The notes below the pieces were generated by a model. It was not told the origin of the DNA. It made no database searches and was given only the letters and a program-made list of their open reading frames with translations. This document shows, piece after piece, positions 1 to 11,900 of a stretch of 64,000 nt of DNA (its first letter is position 1; each line of letters starts with the position of its first letter). Both the position numbers and the translations under genes were made by a program. The DNA comes from Trichoderma breve (Eukaryota > Ascomycota > Sordariomycetes > Hypocreales > Hypocreaceae), in contig NW_026611593.1 of NCBI RefSeq assembly GCF_028502605.1, positions 1,178,001 through 1,242,000 on the forward strand, given 5' to 3'.

Positions 1-3
1 TTT

Positions 4-117
4 TTAGTATTTGATACTATCGTTATATTTCTCTAGCATCTGATACTATCACCATATTCTTCTAGTATCTGATACTATCCCTCTGTTCTTCTAGTATCTT
101 ATACTATCGCTAACTTC
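4..117. repeat. 29-bp tandem repeat array with palindromic core
   Basis: Four imperfect units start at 4, 33, 62 and 91, so the period is exactly 29 bp. The best copies contain CTAGTATCTGATACTATC. Within it AGTATC-T-GATACT is a perfect dyad, so each unit could form a small hairpin or bind a dimeric protein. The array runs to the window edge and may extend further left. A related 29-bp array lies at 15735-15821. Function is unknown; satellite or degenerate mobile-element sequence is possible. Confidence 0.8.
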
Positions 118-1167
118 AAATTTGAGAAGCGGAATGTTTGGTACTAGCTAACTCAGAGTGATGAACAGCCCATCTCTTTAAGCTGCTGTCTGGTATGTTC
201 AACTACCTGCTATTAACAAAAACAGATCAAAGCTCGAACTAGAAGAAGTGAGTTTGCTATGTATATTATAGCATTTACGTACTAGTAAAATCAGATTTAC
301 CCATATGGCCTTCAAAGTATGCTAAGACGTTGCTAGTGATCTGGATCTACTTGTGTAAATTACAGTATGATCTATTGGTTCCCGTGGCAATCCTCTTCAT
401 CTATCATATACATTTGGGGAAATTAATCAAGTGAAGCCTTAAGAAGTTCGTTTATGACGGCAGCTTCTGTCAAAACTGATGTCATTGCCGTTTCTCTAAG
501 CCTGTCTAACTTCATTCTCAAGCACTGTCCACATACAGGGCGAGCACTACCAGAGAATATAGCAAATCAATTAAATTAATTCGATTCACTACCTACAAGA
601 ATGATACTTGATCGTTTGAATGCAGTGAGATGCAGCCGATTCGTACATTGCTCATGTTGCTGTGAAAGCCACCTTAGCGAAAACTTATAAAAAGTCCAGA
701 TCCCAAGTGGTTACTACTAAGCTGGCGGACTCTACGGAGAAGGGACTCACGCACACCAAATCGCGTTGACTTCTGTGGAAATTGAACGGAATACATTTTG
801 CTTCATGATTGAAGCGTCTAGACTTTTAGACAAACCTTTTGCTACTGCACCTCGATTGATCGAATACATGTAGTTAAATCTTTTGTTGCTTGTTAAGAGC
901 GGGCGATCGCATGGCGCCAAAAGTTTCGGTCTAAGACCACAAACGGAGGCTATTTTGTCACCATAACAACCGATCATCACACCGACATATTCATTGCAAC
1001 AGCGGACAACGAGCGCCTCGCCAGCTGCATGGATCTGGGCCATGAAGCATTTCGAAACGCCAATGTAACTCGGCGAGTCACACCTGATCTCTGCGTTTCT
1101 GCGTCGCCATCGGTCTATTAGCGATTATCCTGCGGCAAATCTAGCTACGAGACTCATTATCTAGGCC
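118..1167. other. non-coding, AT-rich intergenic
   Basis: I see no gene here. A 98-codon open frame on the minus strand (747-1043) has no recognisable motif. I looked for a CxxC zinc-cluster exon upstream of the gene at 1168 and found none. Confidence 0.5.
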
Positions 1168-2559
1168 ATGGCCGACACCAGATCCCATGCTGTACGCGAT
1201 AACAACTTGTCGCCCCAGGCACTGTCAAGCTTCGATGGAACAGAGGCTGATCCTCGACTATTCGCGCTTCAAGAAGAGTTGCGAAACGCTCTCTTCGTTG
1301 GTGTAGCTAACCCACCAGCCAGCCTGCACCCATCATCTCCTGCGGCTGGCCTTGGAGAGTCAGCTTCGAGGCAGGGAGGATTCGACTTCACCCAGACAAC
1401 AGTCCCAAAAACGCGTATCATCAAGCATCTGAAAAACTGGATATCTGAGTGTGCTCCTCCCCTTGATAAGTTTGACGAGGCCCGTCACTTCGGCATCCAC
1501 ATTCCAAACATCGCTCGGACCTCACCAGCCCTGTTTTATGCTATGCTGGCCTTTTCCGCTACGCAATCAGAGAAGAAAAAGCATCTAAGTGGAACCCTTG
1601 ATAGCTTGGAATTCTATCAAGCGTCTATTGAGTTCTTGAAGACAGACTTACGCGAGGGAAACGCGACAAGCCTGATAACCGCTTGCATTCTAGCCTTGTT
1701 AGAACTAATGTCCGGTAATTCCAAGAATTGGAGGCGTCATGTGGAAGGTTGTGCTGCTCTGTTTGAGGCTTCCGGAGTTAATGGCTTCTCCGGTGGTCTT
1801 CTCCAGCCCGTCTTTTGGTGCTTCGCGCGTATGGATCTGTGTGGTGCCATCATTGCAGACGGCACGAAGAGCAGCGTACTCGACATGGACAAATGGATTC
1901 CCAAATCAGTGGCCAACTCGACTAATCTGATACGAGACAAGTTTTATCATGCAAGCCGGGACAATCCCGATATGCACGCAAACTGGGCCGTCTATCTGTG
2001 TGCTAAAGCTTGCGATCTGGCTTGCCGGAGAAACAGATTCTTAGAGCAGGACCAGCAAGAGGAAACCGACAGTCAGCCATTTAATGAGCAATGGAACCAG
2101 TTATGGAATGATTTGGAATACTGGGCTGAGACTCGCGGTCCTGCAATGTTGCCAGTCAAAACTAAGGCGGCTACTGGCCAAGGATTTCCTGAGATACTCT
2201 ATGCTCATTACGCGGCCATATCTGCAAACCAACTACGCCATGCCGCCTCAATTATAATGCTAGATATACAGCCTCAAGAAAGATCAGGCCTCTATTCGGA
2301 ACCACAGTGGTCCGCTTTATGGCATGCTCGACATATATGTGGCATCTCTTTGACAAATTCACACGCAGGAAGTCTGGTCAATGCAATCCAACCCCTCTTT
2401 CTGGCGGGAAGACTTTTTACTCATCCCAAAGAGCATTTGACCATTGGTAAACTGCTCAAGTTTACTGAAGATACAACCGGATGGGACACGCTATGGAGGC
2501 TGGCAGATTTGGAACAAGTCTGGGGCTACAGGCGCGGAGATATATTGTCGTGCATTTAA
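1168..2559 (+). CDS. fungal transcription-factor-like protein lacking a Zn2Cys6 cluster
   Basis: Intronless frame of 463 aa starting at the ATG at 1168. From about residue 80 it resembles the C-terminal fungal-specific regulatory domain of Zn2Cys6 factors (ARCA-like, Fungal_trans_2 type). Features typical of that family are the stretch around HFGIHIPNIARTSPALFYAML and the later LITACILALLELMSG helix followed by WRRHVEGCAALFE. No Cys6 cluster is present in the N-terminal 80 residues, which are Ser/Ala-rich, nor in the upstream DNA. It may be a regulator that lost its DNA-binding exon or a co-regulator. Two complete Zn2Cys6 genes follow in the same orientation. The family is assigned with fair confidence; targets are unknown. 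Confidence 0.7.
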   Translation: MADTRSHAVRDNNLSPQALSSFDGTEADPRLFALQEELRNALFVGVANPPASLHPSSPAAGLGESASRQGGFDFTQTTVPKTRIIKHLKNWISECAPPLDKFDEARHFGIHIPNIARTSPALFYAMLAFSATQSEKKKHLSGTLDSLEFYQASIEFLKTDLREGNATSLITACILALLELMSGNSKNWRRHVEGCAALFEASGVNGFSGGLLQPVFWCFARMDLCGAIIADGTKSSVLDMDKWIPKSVANSTNLIRDKFYHASRDNPDMHANWAVYLCAKACDLACRRNRFLEQDQQEETDSQPFNEQWNQLWNDLEYWAETRGPAMLPVKTKAATGQGFPEILYAHYAAISANQLRHAASIIMLDIQPQERSGLYSEPQWSALWHARHICGISLTNSHAGSLVNAIQPLFLAGRLFTHPKEHLTIGKLLKFTEDTTGWDTLWRLADLEQVWGYRRGDILSCI

Positions 2560-3870
2560 AATGAGTCTCTAGTTACTGACGCTGTAAGAACGATGAGGGA
2601 GACTGTAGTTTACTGTTGATTCTATGCCAAATCATGGTGCCTCACTTCAGTTGCTTGTGCTAGGTTTGTGGTATAGTCTGTAGGTTATAAGAGCCGCAAT
2701 ATCCACCAGTATCACCTAGGTTGCCACAACAAGTGGATTTTTTCTTATCTTCCCTCAGAGGCTTTGAGCATCATATTACCGCTGAACGCCAACGAAGACA
2801 CACCCGTCTTTGTTAATTTGTCTCTTTTTTGTTGTCACGAAGTTTCGGAGTAATCGGAGTAACTTTGAACTTCAAACTTCGGGACCTTGCCGAAGCACCT
2901 ACACGCTCCCGAATGACCGGCAACTTAACAGCTTCGCCTAGTTCTCATCTCTAAATACAGTACGGAGCTACCTCCGTAGATGAGGCTATACGCTCGCTAA
3001 GCCTAGGCAGTCGTCCTAATTCATGCGTCATCTCACTAAAATTGAGCTACATCCGCTTCGGTCAAATGCCTTGATCCCCATACAGGTAGCATAATTGCTC
3101 TAAGCTCTGACACTAGTCTATATCAGGTTGCCGTCGCCGAGAACTTGCATGACGGCTGCCACTGATCCGTGCCGTCGGCTATCGCTCATCCGCGCGGATA
3201 TTTAAGTGACACCTGTTGGCAGAGTTGATGTTCCTCAAGGCAACAAGTTAGGGACCAATAATCTCTTTTTAGCAACTTTTCGCGAGAAACCAACTTGAAA
3301 AAGACTCTTAGTTGGCTATCATAAGTGGAACTAACCGCTACAGGGTTGAGGGGATGTTACGTTCCTTCGCCACAGTCGCTTAGAAACCGACAACTTGCAA
3401 TTTATCATGGTATATTCTTCATTATGTTTGTTCAAATATGAAGTACGCGGATAACATGTGATCTAGTAGTTTCTCTCAACAATTACGAACGGCGAAACCA
3501 AGCGTGTCTAGTCATGGAAAAAAAGAAGAAAAAAACAGAAAAAAAAAAGAACAACAATTTGAGGTATAAGTCGTTCTTCTCATGGACAGCCAAGAGATGC
3601 GTCAGCCTATCTCTGATCCCATTCCAGGCCGACGTGATCCTATATCCGGTGGGAGCCGCCCCAAAGACGGACAAGGAAACACAACCGCCACGGAACGTCG
3701 GTGTCTAAGATGACGTGTAGTATAGGGCCCCGTTAGAGTCATACTAAATCATGAAAAAACAAGCGATAGTAGTAGTTGCTTTTACTGAGGCGGGGATAAT
3801 TTGCCATTTTGGGCCGAAGCCGAGCCCCTGTCAGGTGCCTTCTTGACATCACGTTGTGAAATCCTCTGCT
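2560..3870. other. non-coding intergenic with small repeats
   Basis: About 1.3 kb without a credible gene. It contains a 9-bp tandem duplication TCGGAGTAA x2 (2845-2862) nested in an inverted repeat CGAAGTTT/AAACTTCG (2838-2845 and 2874-2881), and an A/G-only tract near 3514-3553. The short open frames over the purine tract are low-complexity artefacts. Confidence 0.5.
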
Positions 3871-5860
3871 ATGCTGCCTAATAGATCCGTAACTGGTGTC
3901 AAAAAACGCGCCCGGACTGGTTGTTTGAGTTGTCGTAGACGGAGGCGTAAGTGTAAGTCACGTTCATTTCACGTTCATTCCACAATCAGCCGCGACATAT
4001 TGGGGGAGCGATGAACTCGCTGACAATGGACAACTCGACAAAGGTGATGAACAGAAACCTCGATGCAACAGTTGCGATTCCAGGGGAATTTCGTGCGAAT
4101 ATCCGGACGGTCTAATCTTCATACCTGCCCCGACATCTCGATACCAGGGTTTGAGAGACCCAGATATCAACCAAGTGGCACAGACTTACGATACTATCGA
4201 GGTAGACTTGAGCACCCTGCTCTTCACCCACGATCAACATTGACGATATTTGAAATTAGTTTGTAGAAAATGCAACGTTCCAGATTGCGGATGCTCATAC
4301 CGCAGGTATACTGCCTGAACCAGCATCCGTCACGGCCGAGACTCCTCGACCCCCATTCGCCCCCGAAACAGTCACTCCACAGCGTATAGATATCCAAGAA
4401 GAAGATCGTGAAGCTATAGAGGACTCTGTAGCTTTGGAAGATTCAGATGAAGAGCCAAGATCCGAGTTATTTCCATCTTCTAACCTCAATAACGCGTCTA
4501 CAGTGACTGTTGCAGCAGACAACAGTCTGGCCGTGATAACTGAGGCTCGTGTGAATCCAACGTCTTCACGAAAGTCATGTTTGGAGAAAGCCTCAGCCTA
4601 TGACTTCCCAACAAACTTCGGCTTACCTCCTGGAGATCAAGAAATTGCGTTACTGCGGCACTTTCGTGATAATTTGTGTCCGTGGCTGGATATTGGGGGA
4701 TCAAAGTCAGCGGCTGGGCTCGATATTATGGTCCTGGCCAAATCCAGCAGATCACTCATGTCCTCAATTCTCTGGCTAGCCTCCGAACATTATGCCTCAG
4801 TATCTTTGCAGTCTGAAATTGATTTTATTCCAGATGCTGTCACGTACCGTCAACATGCTACAGAGGGCCTCGAGCTTGAACCGGATGACATTACTGTCAA
4901 ACATATAGGACACGGGTTGTTAACATTGAAGGAGCTACTTGGATCAAAGCCTCGGCAATGGACCGGTATCTTGGCACGGAGTACCATTTACGATACCACT
5001 ATAACATTCGTACCCCCTGAGGAGACCATTGATTCCTTGTTTTGGGCCTTACTCAAGTTTGGTACGGTTGATCCTGGACATCATGTTTTAGAATGAGACT
5101 GATACTTGTTTTCATTACCATAGACCTTGCGGCATCTATAATTGGCAAACGCTCCCCGAAAATCTCGATATGTACCCTTCGAGATACCGGTAGCCGACTT
5201 GTCTTTCGTCCAGGTGCCAGATATGATTGCCAAGCATCGTTATTGCGCCTGGGGGAATGTTTACATATCGTGTATGGGACTGAATACTCGTTGAGTCCGA
5301 TACCCGATAGATCTAATCGGCAAGACTCAACAACCTCCGATGAACTTGCGAAAAATTTCTGGTCTCGGTGGGCCTCTCTCTGGAGAGAATGCCAAGATTG
5401 GCATAAACATCGTTCAATGGAAGTGCAGCCTCTCTTGGTTGTGGACAGCATAGAAGTGAGCAGCATCAGCGCCCCAGACGACCCATCCTTCCCAATGCTG
5501 CTGTTCACCGAGCCTCTCGCTCTTGTCGCCAACGTAACGTATTATATAACATCCTTTCTGTTGCTCAGCCGGCGGCCCCGTTTATCAAAGCTCTGGGCTC
5601 ATTCCAGCCTTGTAACCTCCATGGCCTGGCATGCTCAGTCCATTGCAGGGGCAGTAATCAGTAATCATCATCCGGAAAGCTGGGACCCAGTAGTATTCGC
5701 AGGGGTCCTGATGGCTGGCAAAGAAATGACCCATGAATCACAGCAGACATCCCTGTTGAAGCAGCTTCACAAAATGATTAATGCAGTCGGCTTGGATCTA
5801 AAAAGCGAGGTTGAAGAACTCCAATCGTCATGGATCATTTCACATCACGATAGTCATTAG
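3871..5860 (+). CDS. Zn2Cys6 transcription factor
   Basis: Spliced model: exons 3871-3952, 4044-4201, 4260-5061 and 5124-5860, giving 592 aa in frame throughout. The binuclear zinc cluster is split by intron 1: CLSCRRRRRKC ends exon 1 and DEQKPRCNSC begins exon 2. This gives Cys18, 21, 28, 35, 38 and 45 with spacing CX2CX6CX6CX2CX6C. The acidic linker (about residues 100-160) is followed by a fungal-specific regulatory domain with the usual IALLRHFRDNLCPWLD motif and a LTLKELLGSKPRQWTG segment. It is a nuclear DNA-binding regulator of unknown target. Intron 2 uses GTAGAC, a weak donor, but only that junction keeps the frame. It is co-oriented with the regulator genes on both sides. Confidence 0.85.
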
Positions 5861-6799
5861 GTTGTATGATGAAATTGTCCTATCGGCTCTGCCTCTCTAG
5901 ACTTATTCTTGACATCGGCTAGATCGTGACATCGTTTGGTTGTTGTGCAATATGATTCAGATGGTCTTCCTTTAACTCGCTCGACTCTGTCCCGAACACC
6001 GAACACGGTTGGTTTCGGTATCTCTCCTTGCAAAATGATCACCTCACCATCCAGTTGGGAGCCGTGAATTGTTGAGATGATCTCGTTTAAATCCTCCATT
6101 CCTAAGTGATTTGCTCCTGGGACGACTGGAATGCGGTTTTAGGCTTTAGTTCCTTCCTCGAAGATAAATGTTACAGAGCCAGTCTGGCTGTTCTCCAGTT
6201 CTTTGATACACGTCGTGCTCACACCAGAGCTTTCAAGGGCCGGTTTGAGCAGATCCATAGAGTCGTGAACGTAACAATGTCGACATTCAAAGAGCCGATA
6301 ACATCGATGTGTGGTATTACAAGTATCTCTTAATGCATATGACATCCAACAGTTAAAATTGTCGCTTCTTGGTTTACAAATTGAGACAGAATGAGCGACA
6401 ATACATGTATTACTCTTTGATGATCGAACGTCAGCTCAAGTTCCATATTTCCAAATACGGAAATCGTAGCCTGCCCTGCCGCTTATGGTCGTTTTGGTTA
6501 GTCTATTGATCCAGGTTCAAAGCTTCAAGACAGGCCCATTGTTTTTTCTCAAATGATCCCATACGGCAATTGAGTCGGCAGAACTAATACGTTGAAACAC
6601 CGACTCGAAAACCCGAAGAGTGATGCGTCCCAAGACGTGATTGGCTTGGTACAAATGAGCCTCAACGTTGCCGCTTTACCCTACTCAGTGGCCAAACTTC
6701 TTGTTACCACCCGCCCATGTACAACTTAGAAAACCTAAAAGCTTTAACTATCTACTCACTTCAACGGGGCTGCATGCGCTTCTGCAAGAACCACAGGGA
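5861..6799. other. non-coding intergenic
   Basis: About 940 bp between two Zn2Cys6 genes. Opposing short open frames at 5857-6345 have no recognisable motif and I do not support them as genes. It presumably holds the promoter of the gene at 6800. Confidence 0.5.
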
Positions 6800-8444
6800 A
6801 TGGCGCGCTACAGTCGATGGTCTAAAGGATGCGGAACCTGCCGTCAAAGGAAGATACGGGTCGGCTGAGTCAATTCCCCTGGTCTTGTTCGCATTTACTT
6901 ACTGATCGCATGTTAGTGTGATCTCGGCTTTCCCGAGTGCCAGCGCTGTTTCTGTACGGGTAGGAGATGTTTGGGCTATGAACGCAATTACAAGTTCAAA
7001 TTGGTTACCAGCTATACATCTCCTAACCATAAACCTCAACACTTAGCGAATCATGACCCTTCTTCTAGATTGATCACAGACCCGTCAAATACACACGGGG
7101 GGTATCAGCTGGCGATAAGGTCTTTACCTCGACCGGAAAGCGGCATTGGGCGGACAGCTGTGGACTGTGACGCCCTCGTCGGACCATTCCTCAAATTACT
7201 CTTCCCCCCTGACGCGGACCCGTGCAGCTGGAGAACGTTCCCTGGAGGATGGATATGCTCTCTTCCAACGCTATTCCACAATCGAGGCGAACTAGTCAAC
7301 CAAGGACTGTTGGCACTGTATATGGGCTTCATTGGCAGAAAAGACGGGGATGCTACACTTACACAGATCTCGGCCGAACTATACGTTAATGCACTGCACA
7401 ATCTACGGAACAGTGATGTATGGTTAAAGCAAAATCCGCGTCCAGATGAAATCGATACAGTATTAGCAAGTGTCTTGGTATTTTCTTGCATTGAGCTTCT
7501 GACAAGTGAGGGCGGACCTAGCGGCTATATATCACATATCAGAGGTGGTCTACAGCTCGTGAAACGGTTTGGTGGGAAGTTATCAAACAGTGTCTTCACG
7601 TCAACCATCTTTAAGGCACTTCGATTCCTTGGTGTACGTCCAAATAACCTGAAAGTAGTACTATAATTTGGGAATTATGTGCTGACTGATCCGCAAGTTT
7701 TACGATGCTGTAACACATCAACAGCCCTACTTCATGTCCCAGCCGCCGTACAACACTCTTTATCTTGCCCGGCAAGAAGATCCAGATTATTTAATGCAGA
7801 AGATGATTGAAGCAGCTGTCGCGTTACCAAACTTGGAATACGATGCGAACAGGCTGTACGCTTCGAAGCACACTACTGAAATTCAGATCCGTCAAGCTTG
7901 GCTGGCTGCCGAACTTTTGCTCGGTGAGGCTGCCATTGTGGATCGACAGTTGAACCAGTGTCTGCAGCAGATGACTTCCGTTACACCACATCCGACACTA
8001 GTTGTGACTTTGACTGCTGAGAGCGATACATGTTACCTCCCCGGGAAGCAACTGCAGTTTACAGACTGTTCGTCTAAATGCAACTGGCTCTTCTACTGGT
8101 CTGTTATTGTGCGGTTAAACAGACTGATAAAGCATCTGTATGATATATCTTCGGAGCTATCTTCAAAGCTTCCGGACAAACCGCAACTCTCAACGGCTTT
8201 GACGAACCTTGTGAAGGATGACGATGTTTTGGATCAGTATGCGGATAATATTGGAATTTCCCTTGGCGCGGGAATGACTGCCAGTACATTTCACGCTCAA
8301 GAGGCATTAATCTTTGTGTTTAACCTCTATACTTATTGGGAGGACAGAGGGAATGTCGAGAAGACGAACTGGTGTATTCAGACCCTTCAGGCTCTTCAGA
8401 ATCATGACCGCAGCCTGGATATTGAGGTCAACCCATCCCGCTAA
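6800..8444 (+). CDS. Zn2Cys6 transcription factor
   Basis: Spliced model: exons 6800-6859, 6917-7633 and 7698-8444, giving 507 aa. The start ATG at 6800 gives MARYSRWSKGCGTC immediately before the cluster. As in the gene at 3871, intron 1 cuts the zinc cluster after its second Cys: exon 1 ends CGTCRQRKIR and exon 2 starts CDLGFPECQRC. The six ligands are Cys11, 14, 21, 28, 31 and 38, in CX2CX6CX6CX2CX6C spacing; an extra Cys33 is present. The rest resembles the C-terminal fungal regulatory domain, with an ILVFSCIELLTS-type helix. Intron 2 (7634-7697) has a good GTACGT donor and restores the frame. Target genes are unknown. Confidence 0.85.
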
Positions 8445-8932
8445 GTGTTCAATTTCGACAGCAGCTTTTCTTGCAGAATATTAATTAATTGGAAGGCTGA
8501 GATTTGGAGTTAGTGAAGTTATGGTACTTTTTTGTATTTGGATTCATATAAAGATTGCTATTGGCTATCTTGATACATGTAACATTAGGTAGATACAATA
8601 CACCCTTCTGCATTACCCTAGCTGCCTAATGATCTTGGGCTCTTTGGCGCTTAAAAATTCAGCCGCATTAATACCCAGGCAAGGCAATCTTGAATCCCAA
8701 AATGTCTTTCCTTCGACCAGAAAGCTCTCTTGGATTTTGATCCGAGTTTCTCACGTTAGGCTTATTATTATGCAATATTATTTTTATATCTAGCTAAGTG
8801 TATTAACCCCAATTGCCAGAACAGACCATGTAAGCGACATAACTTTTTGTCTAGGTATATAGCTAACATAAAAGAAAGAAAGAAAATATCGGTTCCCAAA
8901 CTTCCCTTTCGCTTTACATACCTGGGCCTATT
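8445..8932. other. non-coding AT-rich intergenic, NLR promoter side
   Basis: About 490 bp with no gene. It contains AT-rich stretches and a purine-rich AAAGAAAGAAAGAAA run near 8870-8885, just upstream of the NLR gene start. Confidence 0.45.
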
Positions 8933-11900
8933 ATGGCAGCTACTAGTACGACAACCCGCAAAGCATTGCGCCCGACAAGTCGCGATGACTTCGAAATTGC
9001 AATCGTTTGTGCTAAAGACCTCGAATACGATGCTGTCTGTCTCTTAGTAGACGGTTTCTGGAATGAGGATGGTGATTCCTTCGGTCGAGCTATAGGAGAT
9101 CCCAATACATATACGACAGGTTATATGGGAGGGTTTAATATTGTCGTTGTGCTTCTATGCAATTCGGGCAAAGTGGCTGCCGCAAGCACAGCAGCTAGCC
9201 TTCGATCGAGCTATCCTTGCATTAAGCTTCTATTGTTAATTGGAACTTGCGACGGTGTCCCAAATGCTATGGGCAAAGAATTACTGCTTGGAGATGTGGT
9301 TATTAGCGACACTGTTGTCCAATATGACCTAGGCCGCCGTTATCCGAATGGTTTCCGTGAACGGGATACCCTTGAGGATCGCCTTGGCCGGCCGGATAAG
9401 AATGTTCGGAATCTAGTCGCTATGTTCAAAACAGAAATGGGGTTGCAGCGCCTAGAGAAGAAAGTATCATCCTATCTAAGAAAGATTCAGGATATGGAAA
9501 CTAAGGAACAGCGCCGGAAGAGACGCAGGGCCACTTACCAATATCCGGGTTCCACAAACGACATTCTTTTTAGATCGACTTATTATCACAAACACTACCG
9601 CTCGCCACAATGCATATGTGACGATCATAATGAGGCCGGAGATCCTGTATGTGGTAGGTCGAGAAGGACATGCTGCGAGCAAACTGGTTGCGATAAAGAT
9701 CATCTGCTCCCTCGATTGCGCCTAGAGTACAAGAAGAAATTAGAAGATGACGGCGATGAGAAGGCCGCCCAACAGCCGTCTATTTTTGTCGGAAGATTTG
9801 GATCTGGAGACACAGACTTCAATTCGGCGATCGATCGCGACCACATTGCGCAGAAGCATAATATTATAGCTTTTGAGACAGAAGGTGCCGGAGTCTGGGA
9901 CGAACTCTCCTGTATTATTATTAAAGGTGTGTCTACATACGGAGATGGTCATATTATGAGCGACCTGGAGGCGTGGGAGAATTTTGCCGCCGCAACAGCT
10001 GCATCCGCTGCAAGAGGCCTAATCGACTTTTACCCTCAAACGGATAGGTACCCATCCGTGGAGTCCAAGAATCAGACGGACATAGCCTTTAAGAGTCAGG
10101 CAGATATAATTTGTCTCAGGGACTTGTATATTACAAGCCCTCCGAATGATAGGATCCGTATCGAACAGACCAAGGGCGGTTTACTGATGGATGCCTTTGT
10201 CTGGATACTGCGGAATGAGGCATACAAACAGTGGTGTGAGGATCCTCAAACGTGTTTATTATGGATAAGAGGCGATCCTGGCAAAGGCAAGACTATGCTG
10301 CTATGCGGGATTATCGATCACTTACAAGATTTGACGCCTTCCACCAATTTGTACTACTTTTTCTATCAGGCAACGGATTCTCGTCTTAATAATGCCATCA
10401 GCCATACGCGGACTATTACACATGCTTATTTCTAAGCAGCCGCATTTAATATCATACGTCAGACACGAGTATGATAAATCTGGAAAATCTATATTTGAGG
10501 ACTCAAATTCATGGATCGTCCTGTCGCGCATATTTTTTGCAATACTCAAAGACCCCTCTATAAGAGATTTGACATTTATAATTGATGCTCTCGATGAGTG
10601 TCTGACAGACTTAGCCGAGTTTCTTGAGTTGATACGACAAAGCTCCTCATCTTCTGGGATTAAATGGCTTGTCTCAAGCCGCAACGTGACAAACGTTCAA
10701 GATGTCCTATTAAAAACTGAGAATAAGTCAGTCATAAGCCTTGAAACCAACTCACAATTGGTATCGGCTGCTATAAGAACATATATCTACTATCAGGTAC
10801 AACTTCTATCGAAAGAAAAACGATATCAGCAGGATAAGACAGATTCGATACAGGAATACCTCATCAACAATGCACATGGTACCTTTCTCTGGGTAGCTTT
10901 GGTCTGTGAGATGCTTAAAAAAGCTCCCTCATTCGATCGTCGCCCGAAACTAGCTGCATACCCTCCCGGGCTTGATAATATATACCAACGCATGATAGAG
11001 AAAGTTCTCGGTAGTGAATTCCACTGGGGTAGTCGAATTCTGGCCATCATCACCGTTGCTCGCCGACCACTAAGCATACAAGAGCTTGAAACCTTGACCT
11101 TTTCCCCTTCAAATGGTGATGATACGATGGAGTCTTTGGAGAATCGCTGGGAAGAAGCATTAGGATATTGCGGCAATTTCCTAACTAAAAGGAGAGGGAT
11201 CGTCTATTTTATTCACCAATCCGCCAAAGACTTCATTATCAACAAGGCCTCTGCTAAATTATTTTCTGACGGTGTGCAGTGCATTAACAGGCACATATTC
11301 AAAGTCTCCATCTCAACAATGATGAACACGTTGAGGAGAGATATTTACGGTCTCACCAAACCTGGATTTCTCATGTATGATCTCACTGATCAGGATGTTC
11401 CAAGTCCTGATCCACTTGCCCCAGTCGGATACTGCTGTGTATATTGGATCGATCACTTTGCGGAATCAATTTCACATTCTAACGATGACATATGCCAAGA
11501 GCTCATATACAAATTCATTAAAGAGAAGTATATATATTGGCTGGAGTCTTTGAGTCTTCTTCGTAGCATGTATCACGGGCAAATGGGAATGCAGAAGCTG
11601 AATAGGCTTTTGGTGAGCTCATATATTTACTACTGAAAGAATGCCTGTACTGATCAGATTACTAGGCTGACACACAATGGCATGGACTAAAAGACCAAGT
11701 ATGGGATGCTCGTCGATTCATCCAAATGTTTGGTAAAGCTATAGAGGATGCTCCTTTACAAGTTTACATATCTGCATTGCTCTTTAGTCCAACTGGGAGC
11801 ATCACTCGTAAACAATTCAACGCGGAAGCCCCACCTTGGGCTCGAATCTGGCCGAATGTCACAAATTGGACCTCTTGTGTACAGAGACTAGACGGAGGTC

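Noticed and set aside
1..117. Possible CRISPR-like array at the window start
   Set aside because: The units abut with no unique spacers and the context is a eukaryotic genome; this is a simple tandem repeat.
747..1043. 98-codon minus-strand frame upstream of the first regulator gene
   Set aside because: No motif, no codon bias, and it lies in what should be promoter DNA.
3483..3708. Short frames with poly-Lys or poly-Phe
   Set aside because: They arise from an A/G-only tract; no conserved sequence.
10351..10401. GT-AG pair that might splice out the NLR frame break
   Set aside because: The 51-nt segment is divisible by three so it leaves the frame unchanged, and it would remove the conserved YFFYQATDSRLNN block.
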